DNA from: Gallionella sp.
Lineage (GTDB): Bacteria > Pseudomonadota > Gammaproteobacteria > Burkholderiales > Gallionellaceae
NCBI GenBank assembly: GCA_028710565.1
Contig: JAQTTV010000007.1
Coordinates: 1 to 64,000 of the forward strand
Length of the DNA: 64,000 bases
Reading direction: 5' to 3'
The position numbers were made by a program, and so were the translations under genes. Under the pieces are notes generated by a model, which did not search any database, was not told where the DNA came from, and saw only the letters and a list, made by a program, of their open reading frames with translations. How positions within the stretch are numbered: position 1 is the stretch's first letter; each line of letters starts with the position of its first letter. This document shows, one piece after another, positions 60,602 to 64,000 of this stretch.

Positions 60602-60982
60602 ATGCAAAGAATCATGCTAAAAGCCAAGTTGCACCGTGTGCATGTAACTCACTCGGAGTTGCATTACGAAGGCTCGTGTGCGATTGACGACGACTTGCTG
60701 GATGCGGCAGATATACAGGAATATCAGCAAATTGATATTTATAACGTCACCAATGGCGAACGTTTCACCACCTATGCGATTCGTGCGCAACGTGGCTCAG
60801 GACTCATTTCGGTAAATGGTGCGGCTGCACACAAAGCGAATCCTGGCGATTTGCTTATTATCGCTACTTACGCGATGTATACCGAGGCGGAATTGCAAGA
60901 CTTCCATCCGCAATTAGTTTACGTGGACGAGCACAATCGCATCAAAGATAAGCGTGACAAAATCCCTGTTCAAGCAGCTTAG
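60602..60982 (+). CDS. panD: Aspartate 1-decarboxylase
   Basis: 126 residues from ATG 60602 ([20 protein letters not shown]), with AAGGGG upstream. Makes beta-alanine for coenzyme A. The self-cleavage site is YEGSCAID: the chain cuts before the serine to form the pyruvoyl cofactor. R54-type catalytic residues in [12 protein letters not shown] and [12 protein letters not shown] are present. TATAAT at 60569-60574 may be its -10, but the -35 is poor. Confidence 0.95.
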   Translation: MQRIMLKAKLHRVHVTHSELHYEGSCAIDDDLLDAADIQEYQQIDIYNVTNGERFTTYAIRAQRGSGLISVNGAAAHKANPGDLLIIATYAMYTEAELQDFHPQLVYVDEHNRIKDKRDKIPVQAA

Positions 60983-61000
60983 CTTTGAGTGCATAAATGC

Positions 61001-61028
61001 AAAAAAGCTGGATTTCTCCAGCTTTTTT
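61001..61028. terminator. Bidirectional terminator between panD and the OMP gene
   Basis: AAAAAAGCTGGA-TTTC-TCCAGCTTTTTT, a 12-bp perfect stem with A and T runs at each side, placed between convergent genes. Confidence 0.9.
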
Positions 61029-61043
61029 GTTGGTGATGACTAC

Positions 61044-61592
61044 TTAAAACTTAAATACGGCACCCACCGAAATGACATTCGCATTACCATTGGTTTTTAT
61101 CCCCGCATTCAAAACGGCGGCTGGGTAGCTATCCCAACCTAAACGCACGGCGATGCTTTGCGACACGCTATATTGCGCAGCGATACCGTAAGTTAAACCC
61201 GTGCGACTTGTGCCTTGACTGGTAAAGCCTGCGGTGGTGGTTTTTGTGCTGGCTGCACCCAATTTTCCGAGCAGTTCAAAATTACGTGTGATCGGTAACG
61301 CGCCGACCGCCACCAAACTCAGCGCGTCTCCTTTTGCGGTTGAGCTATTGACGGCGGTTGTTTTGCCTATGCCTGTAAATTGCATTTCTACGGCCAAATT
61401 GGGACTGTATTGATAGCCAAATAAACCACCATAAACAAAATCTGAAGTCTTGCTTAATGCAATGTTACTGGTTACGCCCAACTTGCCGCTCCCCAACGTC
61501 CCACCCACATAAAAACCTTCGTTGGCTGCAAAAGCAGGTACAGCAACAACCGATAACAAAACTACTGCCGCAATTTTTTTGATCATTTTCAA
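61044..61592 (-). CDS. Outer-membrane beta-barrel protein
   Basis: 182 residues. Signal peptide (residues 1-22, VVLLSVVAVPAFAA). The mature part has alternating hydrophobic beta-strands (FYVGGTLGSGKLGV, YGGLFGYQYSPNLAVEM, LTYGIAAQYSVSQSIAVRLG) and ends with phenylalanine (VGAVFKF), the usual signal for BAM insertion; it fits an eight-stranded OmpA/opacity-like barrel. AGGAG-type site upstream. Function unknown. Confidence 0.85.
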   Translation of the reverse strand: MKMIKKIAAVVLLSVVAVPAFAANEGFYVGGTLGSGKLGVTSNIALSKTSDFVYGGLFGYQYSPNLAVEMQFTGIGKTTAVNSSTAKGDALSLVAVGALPITRNFELLGKLGAASTKTTTAGFTSQGTSRTGLTYGIAAQYSVSQSIAVRLGWDSYPAAVLNAGIKTNGNANVISVGAVFKF

Positions 61593-61703
61593 ACTCCTAT
61601 TAGAATTAAGGCGGTGAGGATAGCACAGCTACTTGAGGTGATAAAGTTAGCGTGAGACATTCTAAATGTAGATGATGCTCAATGCACAAGATTTCCTAAG
61701 CGT

Positions 61704-61733
61704 AAAAAAACCCCTCTTTCGAGGGGTTTTTTT
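61704..61733. terminator. Terminator downstream of the pilin gene
   Basis: CCCCTC-TTTC-GAGGGG (61711-61726) between A7 and T7 runs. It works in both directions and ends the pilin transcript (- strand). Confidence 0.9.
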
Positions 61734-61749
61734 AGTCAATCAAGCCAGA

Positions 61750-62220
61750 TTATTGGCAAGATTTAGGCAACAGTGTCAATGGCAAGCCACCAGCAGCAGT
61801 TGCTACAGCAACAGAAGTAGTTGTGGATGCAACGTCAGCTGTGTCAGGGCCATTCGCGCAAGTCCATGCACCAGTGATTGTGTTGTAGTTCATGTGAACT
61901 TGTGCACTTGTGATCTTGCTGCTCACGCCAGCAGTTTTGAATTGCGCTGTAATCGTAGTTTTTGCACCATTACTTGTAACAGCAGAAACGTATTTACCTG
62001 TTGTGACTGCGCTGATTGCTGAAACAGCCCAAGATCCATCAGTCGTAAACGCTTCAGTCATCGGCGTTTTCAAACCATCCATCAAAGTAAATGCTTCAGC
62101 CGCTTGTGCACGCGCCGTGTAATCGCCGTAAGCAGGAATCGCTACCGCTGCCAAAATGCCGATAATCGCAACCACAATCATCAGTTCGATCAATGTAAAA
62201 CCTTTTTGAATGTTCTTCAT
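61750..62220 (-). CDS. pilA: Type IV pilin
   Basis: 156 residues from ATG 62220 (AAGGAG upstream); the open frame continues further but lacks a signal. Short leader MKNIQKG then [20 protein letters not shown], the class III signal cleaved by PilD with E5 in place. The C-terminus has two cysteines (WTCANGPD and LLPKSCQ), the D-region disulfide of type IVa pilins. Major-pilin-like size and composition. Transcribed from a sigma-54-type promoter. No other pil genes are near. Confidence 0.93.
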   Translation of the reverse strand: MKNIQKGFTLIELMIVVAIIGILAAVAIPAYGDYTARAQAAEAFTLMDGLKTPMTEAFTTDGSWAVSAISAVTTGKYVSAVTSNGAKTTITAQFKTAGVSSKITSAQVHMNYNTITGAWTCANGPDTADVASTTTSVAVATAAGGLPLTLLPKSCQ

Positions 62221-62272
62221 TTTAAAGCTCCTTAAGTTAAGTGGACACACGTTATTGTGTGGCAAGTCTATT

Positions 62273-62289
62273 AAGCAAGAGCTGTGCCA
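62273..62289 (-). promoter_or_regulatory. Sigma-54 (RpoN) promoter of pilA
   Basis: On the - strand TGGCACAGCTCTTGCTT matches the -24/-12 consensus TGGCAC-N5-TTGCW exactly. It is 53 bases before the pilin ATG. Pilin genes of Pseudomonas and relatives are RpoN-dependent with PilSR, so this fits. Confidence 0.8.
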
Positions 62290-62674
62290 TATTTTAGGTA
62301 TAATTGAGCTTGATTTAAGGGAGGGCGAGTGAGTTTTAGCTAAATTTGAATGGCTAGCTTGCAATATTCTTGCTTGTGAGCTACTTATAACTTGCGTGTA
62401 GCTTACTTGTTGTAAGGTGTAAAAAGATCGTCACTCGCGTGACAATAGTGGTCACCACCTTGGTGGGGTCTCAAAAACTGAATACACGAGTGAATAGCAT
62501 GAAAAATTGTACTATGTTGCAAAGTTGAATGGCTTAATTGTGATGCGATTTAGCATCTATCTAAGAGTATTCCCTAAATCTAGAAGACCCAAAATAGTTG
62601 TCTAGCCGTCAGCTAAGTGTTTATACCAAGGTGGCAGACGGATAGTATTTTTATATGAACAGTGTTAACCCATC

Positions 62675-63451
62675 ATGACCCCCATCCTTACTTTTGATAT
62701 TGAAACTATTCCCGATATTACAGGGCTACGCATTTTGCATGGGCTGGATGACAATGTGAGTGATGTCGAGGTGGCAGAAATGGCATTTCAAGTGAGCCGC
62801 CAAAGAACAGGTGGCGATTTTGTGCCACACCATTTACAGCGAGTGGTGGCGATTTCTTGTGCTTTGCGGCTAGGCACTCATTTCAAAGTGTGGTCATTGG
62901 GTGATCTGGGTGAGAGCGAAGGCAGTCTGATTCAGCGTTTTTTTGATGGTATCGAAAAATATACGCCGCAACTGGTTTCGTGGAATGGCGGCGGTTGTGA
63001 ATTGCCCGTGCTGCACTATCGCGGCTTGATTCACGGGGTGGTTTGCCCACGATATTGGGATAGCGGCGAGCGCGATAGAAATTTTGAACAGAATAACTAC
63101 CTCAATCGCGATCACACGAGACACTTGGATTTGATGGAATTATTGGCAAGGAAAACTGAAAATGTTTCCCTGAGCGACCTTTCCAAGCTCATCGGTTTGC
63201 CAGCTAAGATTGGAATGGATAGTAGCAACGTGTGGGATGCTTATCAGAACGGGCAGCTAGCTGAGATTCGCCATGACTGTGAACTCAATGCGCTGAGTAC
63301 CTATCTGTTGTTTACGCGCTTTCAGATGATGCGCGGGGTGTTGAGTCGTATAGTCTATCAGCAAGAATGTGACCTCGTTCGTGCCGAATTGCAAAAACTT
63401 AACCAAGCACATCTCAACGCATATCTCGCCGCATGGGAACCTACCAAGTGA
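62675..63451 (+). CDS. PolB-type 3'-5' exonuclease
   Basis: 258 residues. DnaQ-fold exonuclease of the DNA_pol_B_exo2 kind (stand-alone): ExoI TFDIETIPD, ExoII LVSWNGGGCELPVL, ExoIII IRHDCELNA, giving the DEDD set. Family members are predicted to degrade single-stranded DNA; the physiological role is unknown. 62290-62674 upstream contains no gene; ACCACCTTGGTGG forms a small hairpin near 62455-62467. Confidence 0.85.
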   Translation: MTPILTFDIETIPDITGLRILHGLDDNVSDVEVAEMAFQVSRQRTGGDFVPHHLQRVVAISCALRLGTHFKVWSLGDLGESEGSLIQRFFDGIEKYTPQLVSWNGGGCELPVLHYRGLIHGVVCPRYWDSGERDRNFEQNNYLNRDHTRHLDLMELLARKTENVSLSDLSKLIGLPAKIGMDSSNVWDAYQNGQLAEIRHDCELNALSTYLLFTRFQMMRGVLSRIVYQQECDLVRAELQKLNQAHLNAYLAAWEPTK

Positions 63452-63825
63452 GTCTGAAATGTCGACACGTATGGCAAGCCACTGGCTGGCTATTATTGGG
63501 GATCATCACCTATCTATCGTTGATGCCCCACCCGCCTGAGCCGTTCACTTTTAACCAAGTTGATAAGTTAGAGCATGGTTTGGCATACATGACGCTCTCT
63601 TTGTGTTTTTGCCAAATGTATCTTCGATCATTGCGCTGGATGGTTTTGCTTGTCGTATGGGGAATAGGTATCGAATTTGTCCAAGGCTGGACAGGCTATC
63701 GCTACTTTGACGTATGGGATATGGTCGCAAATAGCACGGGTGTGCTACTGGGATACTTTCTCACTGAGAAGACACCCTTGGGTGGCTTGCGTACGCGAAT
63801 TGAAAAAAGAGAAGAGCCTCATTAG
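63448..63825 (+). CDS. VanZ-like membrane protein
   Basis: 125 residues from GTG 63448, which overlaps the exonuclease stop as GTGA; ATG 63433 is an alternative. Four membrane segments: GWLLLGIITYLSLMP, a helix at LAYMTLSLCFCQMYL, WMVLLVVWGIGIEF, and MVANSTGVLLGYFL. DKLEHGLAYM and GYRYFDVWDMVANSTG are the VanZ-like signatures. Role unknown. 63826-63936 has no gene. Confidence 0.85.
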   Translation: MSLKCRHVWQATGWLLLGIITYLSLMPHPPEPFTFNQVDKLEHGLAYMTLSLCFCQMYLRSLRWMVLLVVWGIGIEFVQGWTGYRYFDVWDMVANSTGVLLGYFLTEKTPLGGLRTRIEKREEPH

Positions 63826-63936
63826 CCTTGAAAGGCTGTCGAGATTTACATTGGAAGGCGTTGTCCGTGAACCCCATGATCGTTGCTCGAATTCTTTGTG
63901 TCTGAAGAGTCGAGCTTTGCTACGTTTATGAAGGGA

Positions 63937-63970
63937 AAAAGGTGGATATTCTCTCGAAAATCCACCTTTT
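63937..63970. terminator. Terminator-like hairpin at the window end
   Basis: AAAAGGTGGAT (63937-63947) pairs with ATCCACCTTTT (63960-63970) across a 12-base loop. It ends in TTTT and could act for the VanZ gene and for a convergent gene beyond the window. 63971-64000 is too short to judge. Confidence 0.7.
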
Positions 63971-64000
63971 GTGCTTGCCTATGGTCTTCATCGGCACCAT

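Noticed and set aside
63677..63931. 84-codon frame at the end of the VanZ gene
   Set aside because: Overlaps VanZ in another frame and has no start signal or domain.

Overview
The window looks like chromosome of a betaproteobacterium, most likely from the Nitrosomonadales (Gallionellaceae/Methylophilaceae-like). This rests on gene order and protein style: a tRNA(Tyr-Gly-Thr)-tufB-tRNA(Trp)-secE-nusG start, rplM-rpsI-argC-(DUF6776-like)-bactofilin-erpA, and argS-SPOR protein-dsbA. I cannot name the species. Codon use in the core is fairly even and modest in GC; the islands near 44-46 kb and 56-57 kb are visibly more AT-rich.

Layout. 0-3.3 kb: the end of an IS630-type transposase, two membrane J-domain-like proteins with a lipoprotein between them, and tpx. 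3.3-37.1 kb: almost the whole transcription/translation supercluster on the + strand: tRNA-Tyr/Gly/Thr, tufB, tRNA-Trp, secE, nusG, rplKAJL, rpoBC, rpsL, rpsG, fusA, tufA, then the S10, spc and alpha operons through rplQ. It is interrupted once, between tufA and rpsJ, by about 1.6 kb of accessory debris: a decayed RAYT-like transposase, a membrane-protein gene split by an in-frame TGA, and a truncated ORF. 37-42 kb: cysK, then an AddA/RecB-like helicase-nuclease without an adjacent AddB.

42-47.5 kb is an accessory defence/toxin-antitoxin island on the - strand. It holds a DUF1016 PD-(D/E)XK nuclease, a truncated MNT-type nucleotidyltransferase, a Gabija-like pair (OLD ATPase-TOPRIM nuclease plus UvrD-like helicase) whose first gene is broken by an apparent 1-nt deletion in a T run, a DUF4160/DUF2442 pair and an HTH antitoxin with no toxin. 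47.5-51.8 kb: SDR, dsbA, SPOR protein, argS (- strand). A 146-bp MITE-like element lies between argS and rplM. 52.2-55.9 kb: rplM, rpsI, argC, a coiled-coil membrane protein, bactofilin, erpA. 55.9-57.2 kb: decayed transposon sequence and an orphan ORF. 57.4-64 kb: a TPR/O-GlcNAc-transferase-like protein, a small protein with dcd, panD, an outer-membrane beta-barrel protein, a type IV pilin with a sigma-54-type promoter, a PolB-type 3'-5' exonuclease and a VanZ-like protein.

The housekeeping blocks make ribosomes, RNA polymerase and elongation factors, with promoters at the expected operon boundaries (before the tRNAs, rpsJ, rplN, rpsM and rplM). I found no CRISPR array, rRNA gene or complete insertion sequence. 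The most notable accessory content is the Gabija-like locus with its frameshifted nuclease, and the repeat and mobile-element traces scattered around it.
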